Of a stretch of 64,000 bases of DNA, positions 17,948 to 28,083 are shown piece by piece. Origin of the DNA: Mangrovitalea sediminis (GTDB taxonomy: Bacteria > Pseudomonadota > Gammaproteobacteria > Pseudomonadales > Oleiphilaceae). A program made the position numbers and the translations under genes. The stretch is taken from the NCBI RefSeq assembly GCF_002514725.1, contig NZ_NTLB01000007.1, positions 124,001-188,000 of the forward strand. The letters are read 5' to 3'. The first letter of the stretch is position 1; every line of letters begins with the position of its first letter. The notes under the pieces were generated by a model that was given only the letters and a program-made list of their open reading frames with translations, did not search any database and was not told the origin of the DNA.

Positions 17948-18713
17948 GGGACCTTTAGATGGCCTGAGGGTGCTCCTCTGCCGTCCGCAAGGCCAGAACC
18001 AGCCGCTACAGGAAACGCTTGAATCGGCCGGTGCGAAAACCCGCACTCTGCCCCTGCTGGGTATCGAACCGCTGCCGGAAACCCCGGAACAGCGTGCATT
18101 GATCCAGCAACTCGATGCTTACAGCCGGATTGTGGTGGTCAGCCCCAATGCCGCCAGACTGCTCCTGGAGCTGGCAGATGCCTGGTGGCCGCAGTGGCCG
18201 ACAGGCATAGAATGGTTTGCCGTCGGTCAGGCAACAGCAGAGTTACTGGAGGCGGCCGGCCTACACTGCCACCGCCCCGACAACGGCCACACCAGCGAGG
18301 ACCTGCTTCAGCAGCCGCTGCTGCAACGGCTCGAGGAACAACGTTGCCTGGTCTGCAAAGGCGAAGGCGGCCGCCCCCTGTTGAGCGACACCCTGCGCCA
18401 GCGGGGTGCCAGAGTCGACGAGCTGATCCTCTACCGGCGCCAGGCCATCCACTGGCCGGAAAGCCGCCTCCGCGAGGATCTGGTTGCCTTTGACCCACAG
18501 GTCATCCTCGCGCTGTCGGTGGAAACATTGAATAATCTGATCGCCCTGGGTCAAAATACCGACCATACTTTGTGTCGGCGGGCCCTGCTGGTGCCGGCCG
18601 AGAGGGTTGCGGCGAAAGCCCGGGACATCGGATTTTCAACCGTACTAGTGCCGGCACACATGACCCCTGAAGCCATGCTGGATACGCTGGCGGACTGGCA
18701 TGCCCGGCATTGA
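17928..18713 (+). CDS. hemD: Uroporphyrinogen-III synthase
   Basis: HemD closes and inverts ring D of hydroxymethylbilane to give uroporphyrinogen III. The family is poorly conserved; this 261-residue protein shows the expected two-domain features, with [23 protein letters not shown] at the N-terminus, [25 protein letters not shown] and the C-terminal TPEAMLDTL. The ATG at 17928 sits inside the hemC end with GGAAATCT before it. Its place between hemC and hemX supports the call. Sequence alone would give only moderate certainty. Confidence 0.9.
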   Translation: MATTSNKGPLDGLRVLLCRPQGQNQPLQETLESAGAKTRTLPLLGIEPLPETPEQRALIQQLDAYSRIVVVSPNAARLLLELADAWWPQWPTGIEWFAVGQATAELLEAAGLHCHRPDNGHTSEDLLQQPLLQRLEEQRCLVCKGEGGRPLLSDTLRQRGARVDELILYRRQAIHWPESRLREDLVAFDPQVILALSVETLNNLIALGQNTDHTLCRRALLVPAERVAAKARDIGFSTVLVPAHMTPEAMLDTLADWHARH

Positions 18714-18804
18714 AAGGCTCGGGCAACAAAGCCCCGGTTTCACCGGCTGCCTTGGCGAAACGCACCCAACGCACCCGCATACGACCCGATAAGAAAGGAC
18801 GCCT

Positions 18805-19965
18805 GTGACCGAATCCAAGAACACGTTGCCCGCTCCTTCACCAACACTCCCCACGGCGCGCCGGATTCGCCTCTGGCCTCTCTGGCTGATCTGCGTGATC
18901 GCGCTGGTCACGGCCCTGGTCCTGGCGGGATTTGCGTGGCGACAATGGCAAATCAACCAGAACCTCAGCACCGATATCCAGCGGCTCAACCAGCAGTCCC
19001 GAGACGTCACACAGCAACTCTCCCAAGGCAGTCAGCAGCTCGATCAGCGCTTGCAGCAACTCCAGCAGCAGCAGACTGATCAGGCTAACACGCTGAGCCG
19101 CCATACCCGCGAGATCGACCACAACGCCAACGCCCTGCTGCAAGCCGGCCACCGTTCGCGCACCGACTGGCTGCTGGCCGAAGCGGAATACCTGCTGCGT
19201 ATCGCCAACCAGCGCCTGCAGATCGAAAGTGACTATCGCGGGGCATTGAAAATCCTGCAGACAGCGGATCAAGTGCTGAAAGAGTCCGACGACGCTGGCG
19301 TATTCCCCGTCCGCAAAGCCCTGGCCCAGGAAATCATGGCCCTCAAGGGCGTGCAGGACGTGGATCGCACCGGCCTTTACCTGCAGCTCGAAGCAGCCAT
19401 TGAAACCGTCGACGGTCTGACCGACCAGGCTCTACTCAAACCCTCCGCCACCAGCAACCAGCCAAGGACTCAAAAGACAACTGACGATTCAACGCCTCCC
19501 AACGCCACTGGCAAGCTGGAGAAACTCTGGCAGGAGACCCGCCAGGCACTGGCCCGCGTCATCGTCATCCGGCGCCTGGACAAGCCGGTCAAGCCACTGC
19601 CCTCGCCGGAAGTCAGCGCCTATGCCCGCCTGAATCTACGGCTATTGCTGGAACAGACGGAAATGGCCTTGTTCCGGGGCAACACCCCGCTCTACCAGAA
19701 GACGCTCAACGATGCGCTGCACGCGCTCAACACCTGGTATGACGACAGCGAAGCACCGGTGCAGGCGCTGAAATCGACATTGAGCGACCTGGCCAAACGC
19801 AACATCAATCCGCCGCTGCCGGATATCAGCGAATCCCTGAGACTTCTTAAAGCCCGCCTGGATGGCCGTAACACGACGGCAACCCCAAGCTCGAATAGCG
19901 ACGCAGCAAACAGCGGCGATAGCACATCGGCCACCTCCACCCCGGATCAAGGAACCGCGCAATGA
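18805..19965 (+). CDS. hemX: HemX family membrane protein
   Basis: This 386-residue protein has a single membrane helix near residues 22-46, then a glutamine-rich coiled coil (about 47-110) and a large helical domain placed in the periplasm. It is the HemX family encoded after hemCD. Despite older names it lacks the SAM-dependent uroporphyrinogen methyltransferase domain, and its role is not settled. A GTG start with AAGGA upstream is used. It overlaps hemY by four bases (ATGA). The C-terminal 30 residues are low-complexity Ser/Thr/Asp. Confidence 0.88.
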   Translation: MTESKNTLPAPSPTLPTARRIRLWPLWLICVIALVTALVLAGFAWRQWQINQNLSTDIQRLNQQSRDVTQQLSQGSQQLDQRLQQLQQQQTDQANTLSRHTREIDHNANALLQAGHRSRTDWLLAEAEYLLRIANQRLQIESDYRGALKILQTADQVLKESDDAGVFPVRKALAQEIMALKGVQDVDRTGLYLQLEAAIETVDGLTDQALLKPSATSNQPRTQKTTDDSTPPNATGKLEKLWQETRQALARVIVIRRLDKPVKPLPSPEVSAYARLNLRLLLEQTEMALFRGNTPLYQKTLNDALHALNTWYDDSEAPVQALKSTLSDLAKRNINPPLPDISESLRLLKARLDGRNTTATPSSNSDAANSGDSTSATSTPDQGTAQ

Positions 19966-21209
19966 GGCGGCTCTTCATACTACTGCTGGCGGGCCTGGTG
20001 ATTGGAGGCCTCCTCAGTCTTGGCATCAACTACGATACCGGCTATATCCGCATCAGCCTGGGTCACTACCTCATCGAGACCAATTTCTGGGTCGGCCTGT
20101 GCCTCCTGATCCTCATCATGATGCTGTGCAGTTTCGCTCTGGCAGTCATTCGCCGCTTGCGCTCAGGCACGTCCATCTTCGGCAACTGGCTGTCACGCAG
20201 TGGCGAACGGCGGGCCCGACGCCGCACCACGCAGGGATTATTGGCCCTCGCCGAAGGGAAGTGGCCGCGGGCGCGCAAGTTGCTGGAATCCTCAGCCCCA
20301 AATGCCGATACGCCGCTGATCAATTACCTGGCGGCCGCCCAGGCCGCTTTTGAGGAAGGCGCCGGCGAGGATGTCGACGACCTGTTGAGGCGCGCCTACG
20401 AAAGTACTCCCGGCTCCGATCTTGCCGTGGGAATCACCCAGGCACAGCTGCAGCTGGCCGGCAATCGCCTGGAGCAGTCGCTGGCGACACTGATTCGTCT
20501 GCGCAAACAATCGCCCCGGCACCCATTCGTACTCAAACTGCTGAAGAACGTATACGAACGCCTCGAGGACTGGCGCGAGCTGAGCCAATTGCTGCCCGAG
20601 CTGCGCAAGCACCATATCCTCCCGGAAGAGGAACTACACCGGCTGGAGCGCCAGACGTGGCTAAGCCTGATGCAGAAGGCTGTTGACGACGTTCGCCGCC
20701 AGACCGGCAGCAGCCGCAACCTGGATCAGTTGAAGCGGATCTGGGATGAGGTTCCCACACCGCTCCGCAAGGACGAACAGATCGTGCTCGCCTATGCCCA
20801 GCACCTGTCCGAACTCGGTTCCGACGCCGACGCTGAAGTCCTGCTGCGCAAGGTTCTCCGTGGTCACTGGTGCGATCCGCTGATCAACCTGTACGGTCGT
20901 CTCGCCGGAGCAAAACCGGACGAGCAGCTCCTCACGGCAGAACAATGGCTGAAGGAGCGCCCCAACAACGCTGAACTGTTGCTGGCCTTGGGACGTCTGA
21001 GCCTAAGAAATGAACTCTGGGGTAAAGCACGGGAGTACCTGGAAGCCAGCCTGAAACAGAAACGTGCACCGGAAACCCTGGCAGAACTGGCCCGACTGAA
21101 CGCCCATCTGGGGAATCACGAACAGAGCGTGGAGTATTTGTTACAAGGACTGTTGAAGGACAGTGGGCTCCCGGACCTGCCAATGCCGAAAGCTAGAGAG
21201 CAACTCTGA
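19962..21209 (+). CDS. hemY: HemY family TPR membrane protein
   Basis: The 415-residue protein has two N-terminal membrane helices (about 3-22 and 40-65) and then TPR-type helical repeats, matching HemY_N plus TPR. This HemY is unrelated to Bacillus protoporphyrinogen oxidase; in gammaproteobacteria it is a heme-synthesis-associated protein of unclear action. It overlaps hemX by four bases, so the two are coupled, and it ends the hemCDXY operon. A GC-rich inverted repeat (GCAGGGG / CCCCTGC, about 21221-21245) follows the stop but lacks a T-tract. Confidence 0.9.
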   Translation: MRRLFILLLAGLVIGGLLSLGINYDTGYIRISLGHYLIETNFWVGLCLLILIMMLCSFALAVIRRLRSGTSIFGNWLSRSGERRARRRTTQGLLALAEGKWPRARKLLESSAPNADTPLINYLAAAQAAFEEGAGEDVDDLLRRAYESTPGSDLAVGITQAQLQLAGNRLEQSLATLIRLRKQSPRHPFVLKLLKNVYERLEDWRELSQLLPELRKHHILPEEELHRLERQTWLSLMQKAVDDVRRQTGSSRNLDQLKRIWDEVPTPLRKDEQIVLAYAQHLSELGSDADAEVLLRKVLRGHWCDPLINLYGRLAGAKPDEQLLTAEQWLKERPNNAELLLALGRLSLRNELWGKAREYLEASLKQKRAPETLAELARLNAHLGNHEQSVEYLLQGLLKDSGLPDLPMPKAREQL

Positions 21210-21287
21210 AGAACGCCTGCGCAGGGGCCGAACGACACCCCTGCTTACGCACTACATACAAAATTGGGAGAACCAACGGCCTCCGCG

Positions 21288-22289
21288 TTAATCACGCGGC
21301 GCATATTCCAGCACATCAGACAGGAAATGCTCCGCTGGCATCCCCGCAGCCAGCAGGGCATCCATCAACGTATAGACCATGGCGGGAGACCCGCTGACCA
21401 TCGCCAGCGTGTTCGACCAGTCATGACCGGCAGCAAGCACCGCCTTCACCAACTGCTCGTGGTGACCGCGCCAGTCGTTATCTTCATCATCCTTGACCAC
21501 CGGCACAAAGGTAAACGACGCCCAGTCGGACTGCCACTGCTCAGGCATGGCCCGCAGGTACATATCCTCGAGACGCCGGACACCCCAGTAGAGCACGACC
21601 GGCTGTACCGTTTCGTTGGCGCGAAGATATTCGACAACGCTTTTCATCTGCGCAAACCCGGTGCCCGCCGCGATCAGGACAACCGGCTGCGCGGGCACTT
21701 GTCCCAGGCAAGCCTTGCCGTACGGCAACGTGACCGGCACGGCTCCATGGCGACGCAAATAGTCGAGAATATTCTGGGCGGTATCCCAATCTTCCCCGGC
21801 CTGAATATGTAATTCCAGCTCCCGGGCAGCCGGCGCACTGGCAATGGAGAAATAGGCCGGCTCGGCGCCGGGCAATTCGATAGCCAGATACTGTCCGGCG
21901 TGAAAACGGACGACCGGGTGAGCGGGCAGCTCCAACCGGACACGCGACACGTCATCGCTGATCGGCGTAACGTCCAGCACCCGACAGCGCACGTTCAACG
22001 TCGGCAGTTGTCCTGCACCCATAATCTCCTCGGCTTTGATGTCCAGGTCGCTCAAGGCTTCCACTCTACATAGATTGAAGGTTGCCGGCGGCGTCCGCAC
22101 CTCATCGGCACGGCTATCCCACAAGGTACCGGCAATCAGGGATGCCTGGCAAAGGTCACACACACCGTTGCGGCAACCGAAACGCACGGCAAGTCCGTGG
22201 CGGCGAGCCGCATTCAGCAGGTTTTCGCCAGTCTCTGCTGTAATGTTGATGCCAGCGGGCTGGAAGGTTATCCGTTTTTTGCTGGCCAT
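21288..22289 (-). CDS. 2Fe-2S ferredoxin-type NAD(P)H:flavin/ferredoxin reductase
   Basis: The 333-residue protein fuses an N-terminal plant-type 2Fe-2S domain (ligands C39, C44, C47 in GCRNGVCDLC and C74 in FNLC) to a ferredoxin-NADP reductase module with the flavin motif (YFSIASAP) and the nucleotide motif (LIAAGTGFAQMKSVVEYL). Proteins of this build are often named CDP-6-deoxy-glucoseen reductase, but that name reflects similarity only. It starts six bases after ubiD on the same strand. From memory, pseudomonads have the same ubiD-reductase pair. I infer a role in supplying reduced flavin or electrons near ubiquinone synthesis; this is not proved. Confidence 0.85.
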   Translation of the reverse strand: MASKKRITFQPAGINITAETGENLLNAARRHGLAVRFGCRNGVCDLCQASLIAGTLWDSRADEVRTPPATFNLCRVEALSDLDIKAEEIMGAGQLPTLNVRCRVLDVTPISDDVSRVRLELPAHPVVRFHAGQYLAIELPGAEPAYFSIASAPAARELELHIQAGEDWDTAQNILDYLRRHGAVPVTLPYGKACLGQVPAQPVVLIAAGTGFAQMKSVVEYLRANETVQPVVLYWGVRRLEDMYLRAMPEQWQSDWASFTFVPVVKDDEDNDWRGHHEQLVKAVLAAGHDWSNTLAMVSGSPAMVYTLMDALLAAGMPAEHFLSDVLEYAPRD

Positions 22290-22295
22290 GCGATG

Positions 22296-23762
22296 TCAAT
22301 CGATGCCCAATTCGCTCCAAAGACGATCGACCCTGTCGCGCACGTCCTGGGACATAGTGATGGCCCGCCCCCATTCCCGGTCCGTCTCGCCGGGCCATTT
22401 GTGCGTCGCGTCGAGCCCCATCTTCGAACCCAATCCAGCAACCGGCGAGGCAAAGTCCAGGTAATCTATCGGCGTGTTTTCGACCATCACCGTATCCCGT
22501 TTGGGGTCCATCCGGGTGGTCAATGCCCAGATCACATCATTCCAGTCGCGCGCATTGATATCGTCATCGGTCACGATCACGTATTTGGTGTACATAAACT
22601 GGCGCAAGAACGACCATACGCCCATCATGACACGCTTGGCATGGCCGGGATACTGCTTGCGCATCGTCACCACGGCGAGCCGATAGGAGCAACCTTCCGG
22701 GGGCAGATAGAAATCGACGATCTCGGGAAACTGCTTTTGCAGAATCGGAATAAAAACCTCGTTGAGCGCCAGCCCCAAGACGGCAGGCTCGTCGGGCGGA
22801 CGTCCAGTGTAGGTACTGTGATAGATCGGCTTGCGCCGGTGGGTAATCTTCTCGACGGTAAAGACCGGAAAACGCTCCACCTCGTTGTAATAGCCGGTGT
22901 GGTCGCCGAAAGGCCCTTCATCCGCCATATCATCGGGATAAAGGTGTCCCTCCAGGACGAATTCGGCGCTGGCCGGCACCTGCAAATCACTCAGTTGTGC
23001 CTTGACCAATTCCGTTCGCGAACCCCGTAAAAGACCGGCGAACGCATATTCAGACAGGGCATCTGGTACCGGCGTCACCGCTCCCAGGATGGTTGCCGGA
23101 TCGGCGCCCAGAGCCACCGCTACCGGAAAGGGCTTACCGGGATGACGCTGTTGCCACTCCCGGAAGTCCAAGGCCCCGCCGCGATGGGACAGCCAGCGCA
23201 TAATCAGGCGGTTACGACCGATCAGCTGCTGCCGATATATTCCCAGATTCTGCCGCTCCTTCTCGGGGCCACGCGTAATCACCAGTGGCCAGGTGACCAG
23301 GGGCCCGGCATCGCCCGGCCAGCATGTCTGGATCGGCAGGCGGTAAAGGTCGACATCGTCGGCTTCGATCACCACGTCCTGGCAAGGTGCGGACCGCAAC
23401 ACCTTGGGTCCCATTTTCATAACCTGACGAAAGATGGGCAACTTCTCGAAGGCGTCACGAAACCCCTTTGGCGGTTCGGGTTCTTTAAGGAACGCCAACA
23501 GCTGACCAATTTCCCGCAGGCTGGCGACATCCGCACGCCCCATCCCCATTGCCACACGTTTGGGCGTCCCAAACAGATTGCCAAGGACCGGGATGTCGAA
23601 ACCCTTGGGGTTTTCGAACAACAACGCTGGACCGCCACGCCGTAGCGTGCGATCACAGATTTCGGTCATTTCCAGAACCGGATCGACCGGCACGCTGATC
23701 CGCTTCAGCTCACCAGCTTTCTCCAACTGATCGATAAAGTCTCGCAGGTCTTTGTAGGTCAT
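22296..23762 (-). CDS. ubiD: UbiD 4-hydroxy-3-polyprenylbenzoate decarboxylase
   Basis: UbiD decarboxylates polyprenyl-hydroxybenzoate in ubiquinone synthesis using prenylated FMN made by UbiX. The 488-residue protein starts [14 protein letters not shown] and contains the family segments [31 protein letters not shown] and the catalytic-region [12 protein letters not shown] with its conserved glutamate. The length matches E. coli UbiD closely. ubiX is not in the window. It lies downstream of rho, from which a strong terminator separates it, and is cotranscribed with the flavin reductase. Confidence 0.95.
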   Translation of the reverse strand: MTYKDLRDFIDQLEKAGELKRISVPVDPVLEMTEICDRTLRRGGPALLFENPKGFDIPVLGNLFGTPKRVAMGMGRADVASLREIGQLLAFLKEPEPPKGFRDAFEKLPIFRQVMKMGPKVLRSAPCQDVVIEADDVDLYRLPIQTCWPGDAGPLVTWPLVITRGPEKERQNLGIYRQQLIGRNRLIMRWLSHRGGALDFREWQQRHPGKPFPVAVALGADPATILGAVTPVPDALSEYAFAGLLRGSRTELVKAQLSDLQVPASAEFVLEGHLYPDDMADEGPFGDHTGYYNEVERFPVFTVEKITHRRKPIYHSTYTGRPPDEPAVLGLALNEVFIPILQKQFPEIVDFYLPPEGCSYRLAVVTMRKQYPGHAKRVMMGVWSFLRQFMYTKYVIVTDDDINARDWNDVIWALTTRMDPKRDTVMVENTPIDYLDFASPVAGLGSKMGLDATHKWPGETDREWGRAITMSQDVRDRVDRLWSELGID

Positions 23763-23874
23763 GCGCAGCGCTATACCTGTGTCGAACCGGAATGGGAGGG
23801 ATGCCTACTATACCAGACAGCAGTATTGCACCCGAGAAGGCGCGGCCTGGCACACAAGAACGCTGCCGCGCGAC

Positions 23875-23903
23875 AAAAAAAAGGCACAGCAAGCTGTGCC
23901 TTT
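23875..23903 (-). terminator. Intrinsic terminator of rho
   Basis: AAAGGCACAGC pairs with GCTGTGCCTTT around a very short loop (23880-23903). On the minus strand a run of eight T residues follows. It sits 19 bases after the rho stop codon and should end the rho transcript before ubiD. Confidence 0.85.
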
Positions 23904-23921
23904 CCTACAGAGTTACCAGAC

Positions 23922-25184
23922 TTACCGCTTTTTCATCGCCTGGAAGAACTCATCGTTGGTCTTGGTGTCCTTCAGCTTATCGAGCAGGAACTCGATCGCT
24001 GCCACATCGTCGTCCATCGAGTGCAGCAGCTTACGCAGAATCCAGACACGCTGCAGCTCGTCTTCAGCCATCAGCAGGTCTTCGCGACGCGTGCCGGAAC
24101 GACGGATATTGATCGCCGGATAGGTACGTTTTTCGGCCACCTTACGGTCCAAATGAACCTCCAGGTTACCCGTGCCCTTGAACTCCTCGTAGATAACTTC
24201 ATCCATCTTGGAGCCGGTGTCGATCAACGCCGTCGCGATAATCGTCAGGCTGCCGCCTTCCTCGACGTTACGCGCTGCACCAAAGAACCGTTTCGGTTTT
24301 TCCAGGGCGTGAGCATCGACACCACCGGTCAGAACCTTGCCGGAGGACGGAATCACCGTGTTATAGGCACGAGCAAGACGCGTGATCGAGTCAAGCAGGA
24401 TAACGACGTCTTTCTTGTGCTCGACCAGGCGCTTGGCCTTCTCGATAACCATCTCGGCCACTTGCACGTGACGGGCCGGCGGCTCATCGAATGTCGACGC
24501 CACTACTTCGCCGCGTACCGTGCGCTGCATATCCGTCACCTCTTCCGGACGCTCGTCGATGAGCAGCACCATCAGGTGACATTCCGGGTTGTTGCGGGTG
24601 ATGGACTGGGCAATATTCTGCATCAACAGTGTCTTACCAGCCTTGGGCGGCGACACGATCAAACCCCGTTGCCCCTTACCGATCGGTGCCACCAGGTCGA
24701 GAATACGTGCCGAAAGATCTTCGGTACTACCGTTACCGGCTTCGAGACGGAGGCGTTCCTGGGGGAAGAGGGGGGTAAGGTTTTCGAAGAGGATCTTGTT
24801 GCGGGCGTTTTCCGGTTTATCGAAGTTGATCTCATTGACCTTCAGAAGAGCAAAGTAACGCTCCCCTTCCTTCGGTGGCCGGATCTTGCCGGAAATAGTA
24901 TCGCCCGTGCGCAGGTTGAAGCGTCGAATCTGGCTAGGCGAGACATAGATATCGTCCGGGCCGGCCAAATAGGATGCATCAGCGGAACGCAGGAAGCCGA
25001 AGCCATCCTGCAGGATTTCCAGCACGCCATCACCATAGATATCCTCGCCGCTTTTCGCGTGCTTCTTGAGGATACTGAAAATGACGTCCTGCTTGCGCGA
25101 ACGCGCCAAATTTTCGAGTCCCATCTGCTGGGCAATATCCAGCAGTTCGGGCACAGTCTTTTGCTTGAGTTCAGTAAGATTCAT
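23922..25184 (-). CDS. rho: Transcription termination factor Rho
   Basis: Rho is the hexameric RNA-dependent ATPase that ends transcription. This 420-residue protein has the N-terminal helical domain ([15 protein letters not shown]), the RNA-binding cold-shock-like domain (about 48-125, [16 protein letters not shown]), Walker A SPPKAGKT (178-185), Walker B DVVILLDS and the conserved [11 protein letters not shown] and FKGTGN segments. There is no large insertion in the N-terminal region. A promoter with a perfect TATAAT lies about 165 bases upstream, leaving a long leader that could support autoregulation. Confidence 0.98.
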   Translation of the reverse strand: MNLTELKQKTVPELLDIAQQMGLENLARSRKQDVIFSILKKHAKSGEDIYGDGVLEILQDGFGFLRSADASYLAGPDDIYVSPSQIRRFNLRTGDTISGKIRPPKEGERYFALLKVNEINFDKPENARNKILFENLTPLFPQERLRLEAGNGSTEDLSARILDLVAPIGKGQRGLIVSPPKAGKTLLMQNIAQSITRNNPECHLMVLLIDERPEEVTDMQRTVRGEVVASTFDEPPARHVQVAEMVIEKAKRLVEHKKDVVILLDSITRLARAYNTVIPSSGKVLTGGVDAHALEKPKRFFGAARNVEEGGSLTIIATALIDTGSKMDEVIYEEFKGTGNLEVHLDRKVAEKRTYPAINIRRSGTRREDLLMAEDELQRVWILRKLLHSMDDDVAAIEFLLDKLKDTKTNDEFFQAMKKR

Positions 25185-25538
25185 AGGTTGTCGATGACGT
25201 AGACTGGAGAAGCCAATACAGGTTGTGGAAAAGGAAAGGTCGAAACTGTCGGATTATGAACTAATTTCGGATCAAGAATTCTTTTGGGACAGATAACGGG
25301 TGGTGGGCACCACCCCAGCGTGACGTAAGGATGCGCTGGATGTCTGGGGCATTATAGCAATAAAAAGTCGCAATGCCACCCTTTCCGACGACTTACCCTC
25401 AACCAAGGTCTTTGACATCTCAGGGCACTACCGTCGTCGTCAGGCCGTTACCAGTGATAAGATATAAGCCTAAGTGCGCCCGGACGCAAGTTTCCCGTCG
25501 CAAAATTTTATTGCCCGGCAATGATTTTGGACCCCAGC
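25185..25538. other. Divergent intergenic region between rho and moaB
   Basis: The region holds the rho leader and promoter on the minus strand. On the plus side, facing moaB, a TTGACA sits at 25412-25417 with no matching -10 at normal spacing, and an AT-rich GATAAGATATAAG lies near 25457-25469. I see no molybdenum-cofactor riboswitch that I can support. Confidence 0.5.
25351..25379 (-). promoter_or_regulatory. Promoter of rho
   Basis: On the minus strand, GTGGCA (25374-25379) and TATAAT (25351-25356) are separated by 17 bases. The -10 is perfect and the -35 matches four of six. The predicted transcript start leaves a leader of roughly 160 bases before the rho ATG. Confidence 0.5.
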
Positions 25539-26108
25539 ATGAGCGCAAACGCCGAATTCATCCCCCTGAACATCGCTGTCCTGACAGTATCGGACAGCCG
25601 TACGGAAGCCACTGACAGCTCCGGCCAATACCTGACCGCAAGCGCCAGGGAAGCCGGTCACCGCATCCTGGAAAGGCGACTCATGCCGGACGACGTCTAC
25701 CTGCTGCGAGCGCAGATTTCCCATTGGATCGCCAACCCCGAGATCCAGGTCATCCTGATCACCGGCGGCACAGGCTTCCATGAACGGGACAGCACGCCAG
25801 AGGCGCTGATACCACTGTTCGACAAAGAGATCGACGGATTTGGAGAGCGTTTCCGGGCGCTGTCCGCTGACGATATCGGGTCCTCCACGATCCAGTCTCG
25901 CGCCATCGGCGGCCTGTCAAACCACACCGTCATATTCTGCCTGCCCGGTTCTACCGGCGCCTGCCGAACCGGCTGGGAAGCCCTGATCCGCGACCAGCTC
26001 GACAGCCGTCACCGCCCCTGCAACTTCGTCGCGCTGCTGCAACGCAAACCGCAGCGCTCGCTCGACCCCCTGCAGACACGACTGGCAACCGACTGCCCGC
26101 TGCCCTAG
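25539..26108 (+). CDS. moaB: Molybdenum cofactor protein MoaB
   Basis: MoaB belongs to the MogA/MoaB fold that binds molybdopterin. The 189-residue protein closely follows E. coli MoaB in segment order: FIPLNIAVLTVSDSRTE, the glycine loop LITGGTGF, TPEALIPLFDKEIDGFGE and PGSTGACRTGWE. The start at 25539 (MSANAEFIP) matches the E. coli N-terminus; an ATG 18 bases earlier is also possible. It heads a moaB-moeA-moaD-moaE operon, with moeA 15 bases downstream. moaA and moaC must lie elsewhere. Confidence 0.93.
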   Translation: MSANAEFIPLNIAVLTVSDSRTEATDSSGQYLTASAREAGHRILERRLMPDDVYLLRAQISHWIANPEIQVILITGGTGFHERDSTPEALIPLFDKEIDGFGERFRALSADDIGSSTIQSRAIGGLSNHTVIFCLPGSTGACRTGWEALIRDQLDSRHRPCNFVALLQRKPQRSLDPLQTRLATDCPLP

Positions 26109-26123
26109 AAAGGAAACACTCTG

Positions 26124-27335
26124 ATGCCCGCAACGCTGACGCCGCTGGACGAGGCTCTGAGTCGAATTCTCGAGCTGGCGCCACCACCACCGGACGCTGA
26201 GAGGATTTCCCTGGGCGACGCCCTTGGCCGTGTCCTGGCGGAATCCCCTTGTGCGCCCATGGCGATACCTCCCGACGACAACAGTGCCGTCGACGGCTAT
26301 GCCGTGCGCATTGCCGACGTGGGAGATGCTCCGCTACCGATCAGCCAGCGCATTGCCGCCGGCCACGCGCCCACAGCCCTGACACCGGGCACCGCAGCTC
26401 GCATTTTTACCGGCGCAGTAATCCCCGAGGGAGCTGACGCGGTGATCATGCAGGAAGACGTCCAATTCAACGGTGACTGCGTTCAGCTACCCCGAGACCT
26501 TCGCACCGGACAAAACATCCGCCTGCGCGGCCACGATATCCCCCAAGGCGAAACGCTCCTGTCCCACGGGCAACGCCTGCGGCCGCAGGAGCTGGGACTT
26601 CTTGCATCCGCAGGCTTGAGCGACATACAGGTCTATCGACGCCTACGGGTCGGCATTCTCACCACCGGCGATGAACTCGTCGAACCCGGCCGACCGCTGG
26701 CGCCCGGCCAGATTTACAACACCAACATCTTTACATTGAAGGGGCTGCTCCAGCGCCTGGGGTTCGAAACGGTCGATCAGGGCATCGTTCAGGACACCGC
26801 CGACGCCACTTCAAAGGCACTGGAAACCCTGGCGCAACGCAGCGACATTATCATTAGCAGTGGCGGCGTTTCGGTCGGCGAAGAAGACCACGTCCGTCAA
26901 GCCATAGCGCAACATGGCGAACTGGCGCTCTGGCGCATTGCCATGAAACCCGGCAAACCCCTTGCTTTCGGCCATGCCTGGAACCGTCCACTGCTCGGCT
27001 TGCCCGGCAACCCGTCAGCCGTTCTGCTGACCTTCCTGCTAATCGCCCGGCCCTTCCTCTTGCGTGCCCAGGGGGTTACGGGGCCGGTCACCCCAATGTG
27101 CCACAGACTACCGGCCAATTTCGGTATCGAGCGCCCGGGTCTGCGCCGGGACTTTTTGAGGGCCCGGCTGGTGCAGGGCGAAGACGGCCTCCGTGTCGAC
27201 ATACATCCCAATCAAAGTTCGGGCGCACTGCGCGCAGCAAGTTGGGCAGAAGGCCTCGCAGTGATACCCGAAGGCAAAATCCTTCAGCGGGGAGACCTCG
27301 TCGACTACCTCGCCTTCAGCGAACTTCTGGACTGA
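26124..27335 (+). CDS. moeA: Molybdopterin molybdenumtransferase MoeA
   Basis: MoeA inserts molybdate into adenylated molybdopterin. The 403-residue protein has the N-terminal DNSAVDGYAVR motif, GAVIPEGADAVIMQED, the MPT-binding-fold loop SGGVSVGEEDHV, KPGKPLAFG and LPGNPSAVLLTF. A clear AAAGGAAA ribosome-binding site precedes the ATG. moaD starts two bases after the stop codon, showing tight coupling in the operon. Length is normal. Confidence 0.96.
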   Translation: MPATLTPLDEALSRILELAPPPPDAERISLGDALGRVLAESPCAPMAIPPDDNSAVDGYAVRIADVGDAPLPISQRIAAGHAPTALTPGTAARIFTGAVIPEGADAVIMQEDVQFNGDCVQLPRDLRTGQNIRLRGHDIPQGETLLSHGQRLRPQELGLLASAGLSDIQVYRRLRVGILTTGDELVEPGRPLAPGQIYNTNIFTLKGLLQRLGFETVDQGIVQDTADATSKALETLAQRSDIIISSGGVSVGEEDHVRQAIAQHGELALWRIAMKPGKPLAFGHAWNRPLLGLPGNPSAVLLTFLLIARPFLLRAQGVTGPVTPMCHRLPANFGIERPGLRRDFLRARLVQGEDGLRVDIHPNQSSGALRAASWAEGLAVIPEGKILQRGDLVDYLAFSELLD

Positions 27336-27337
27336 CC

Positions 27338-27589
27338 ATGATACGCATCCTGTTTTTTGCCGGCCTGCGCGAACGCCTGCATACCGCCGAGCTCGAACTG
27401 CCTGCCGACCACATCGCGACGGCGGGAGACATCATTACCGACTTGAGCCAACGGGGCCCCGCCTGGGCCGAGGCATTTTCGGGTGGCGCGCCCGTGATGG
27501 TCGCCATCAACCAGACGATGGCACGTCCGGCAAGCAAGGTGGTGGACGGCGACGAAGTCGCCTTTTTCCCGCCAGTGACCGGAGGTTGA
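27338..27589 (+). CDS. moaD: Molybdopterin synthase small subunit MoaD
   Basis: The 83-residue ubiquitin-fold protein ends in PPVTGG; the terminal Gly-Gly is thiocarboxylated and donates sulfur to precursor Z. The start is MIRILFFAGLRERL, a typical MoaD beginning. It is packed between moeA (two-base gap) and moaE (one-base gap), which fits its action as a complex with MoaE. Confidence 0.95.
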   Translation: MIRILFFAGLRERLHTAELELPADHIATAGDIITDLSQRGPAWAEAFSGGAPVMVAINQTMARPASKVVDGDEVAFFPPVTGG

Positions 27590-27590
27590 G

Positions 27591-28061
27591 ATGATTCGCA
27601 TCCAGCATGAAGATTTTGATCCCGGCGCCGAGCAGCAGGCACTGGAAGCGGAGGCCAGTGGACTAGGCGCTGTTTGCACCTTCACCGGACTGGTCAGGAA
27701 TCATGGCGACAGACAAGACGTCGAAGGGCTGTTTCTGGAACACTACCCCGGTATGACCGAACGCGCCCTGGAAGCCGTTGTTGCCGACGCCTTTGGCCGC
27801 TGGGACTTATTGAGCTGCCGCATCATCCATCGGGTCGGACTGCTGCAACTGGGAGAGAGAATTGTCTTTGTGGGTGTTGCCAGCGCGCACAGACAGGATG
27901 CTTTCGCCGCCTGCGAGTTCGTGATGGATGCCCTCAAGGTCAGCGCCCCATTCTGGAAGAAGGAACTCAGTGCCGAAGGCGATCACTGGGTGACACAAAA
28001 GGATGGCGACCGGGACCGCGCCCAGCGCTGGTCTCCCAAAATAGACGCCGGCACACCCTAG
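27591..28061 (+). CDS. moaE: Molybdopterin synthase catalytic subunit MoaE
   Basis: MoaE forms the active heterotetramer with MoaD and makes molybdopterin. The 156-residue protein has CTFTGLVRNHG, LEHYPGMTE, RIIHRVGLLQLGERIVFVGV and the active-site region APFWKKE with paired lysines. It begins one base after moaD. The operon ends here, 22 bases from the convergent mobA. Confidence 0.96.
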   Translation: MIRIQHEDFDPGAEQQALEAEASGLGAVCTFTGLVRNHGDRQDVEGLFLEHYPGMTERALEAVVADAFGRWDLLSCRIIHRVGLLQLGERIVFVGVASAHRQDAFAACEFVMDALKVSAPFWKKELSAEGDHWVTQKDGDRDRAQRWSPKIDAGTP

Positions 28062-28083
28062 GCGCAGTTGAGTCCTGACTGAG

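Noticed and set aside
23826-25202. Plus-strand open frame of 458 codons
   Set aside because: It is antisense to rho and has no family features.
25185-25538. Molybdenum-cofactor riboswitch ahead of moaB
   Set aside because: I could not find a convincing multi-helix structure by eye. A covariance-model search would decide.
27098-27337. Longer N-terminal extension of MoaD
   Set aside because: The added part overlaps moeA and is not MoaD-like. The ATG at 27338 gives a normal-length MoaD ending in Gly-Gly.
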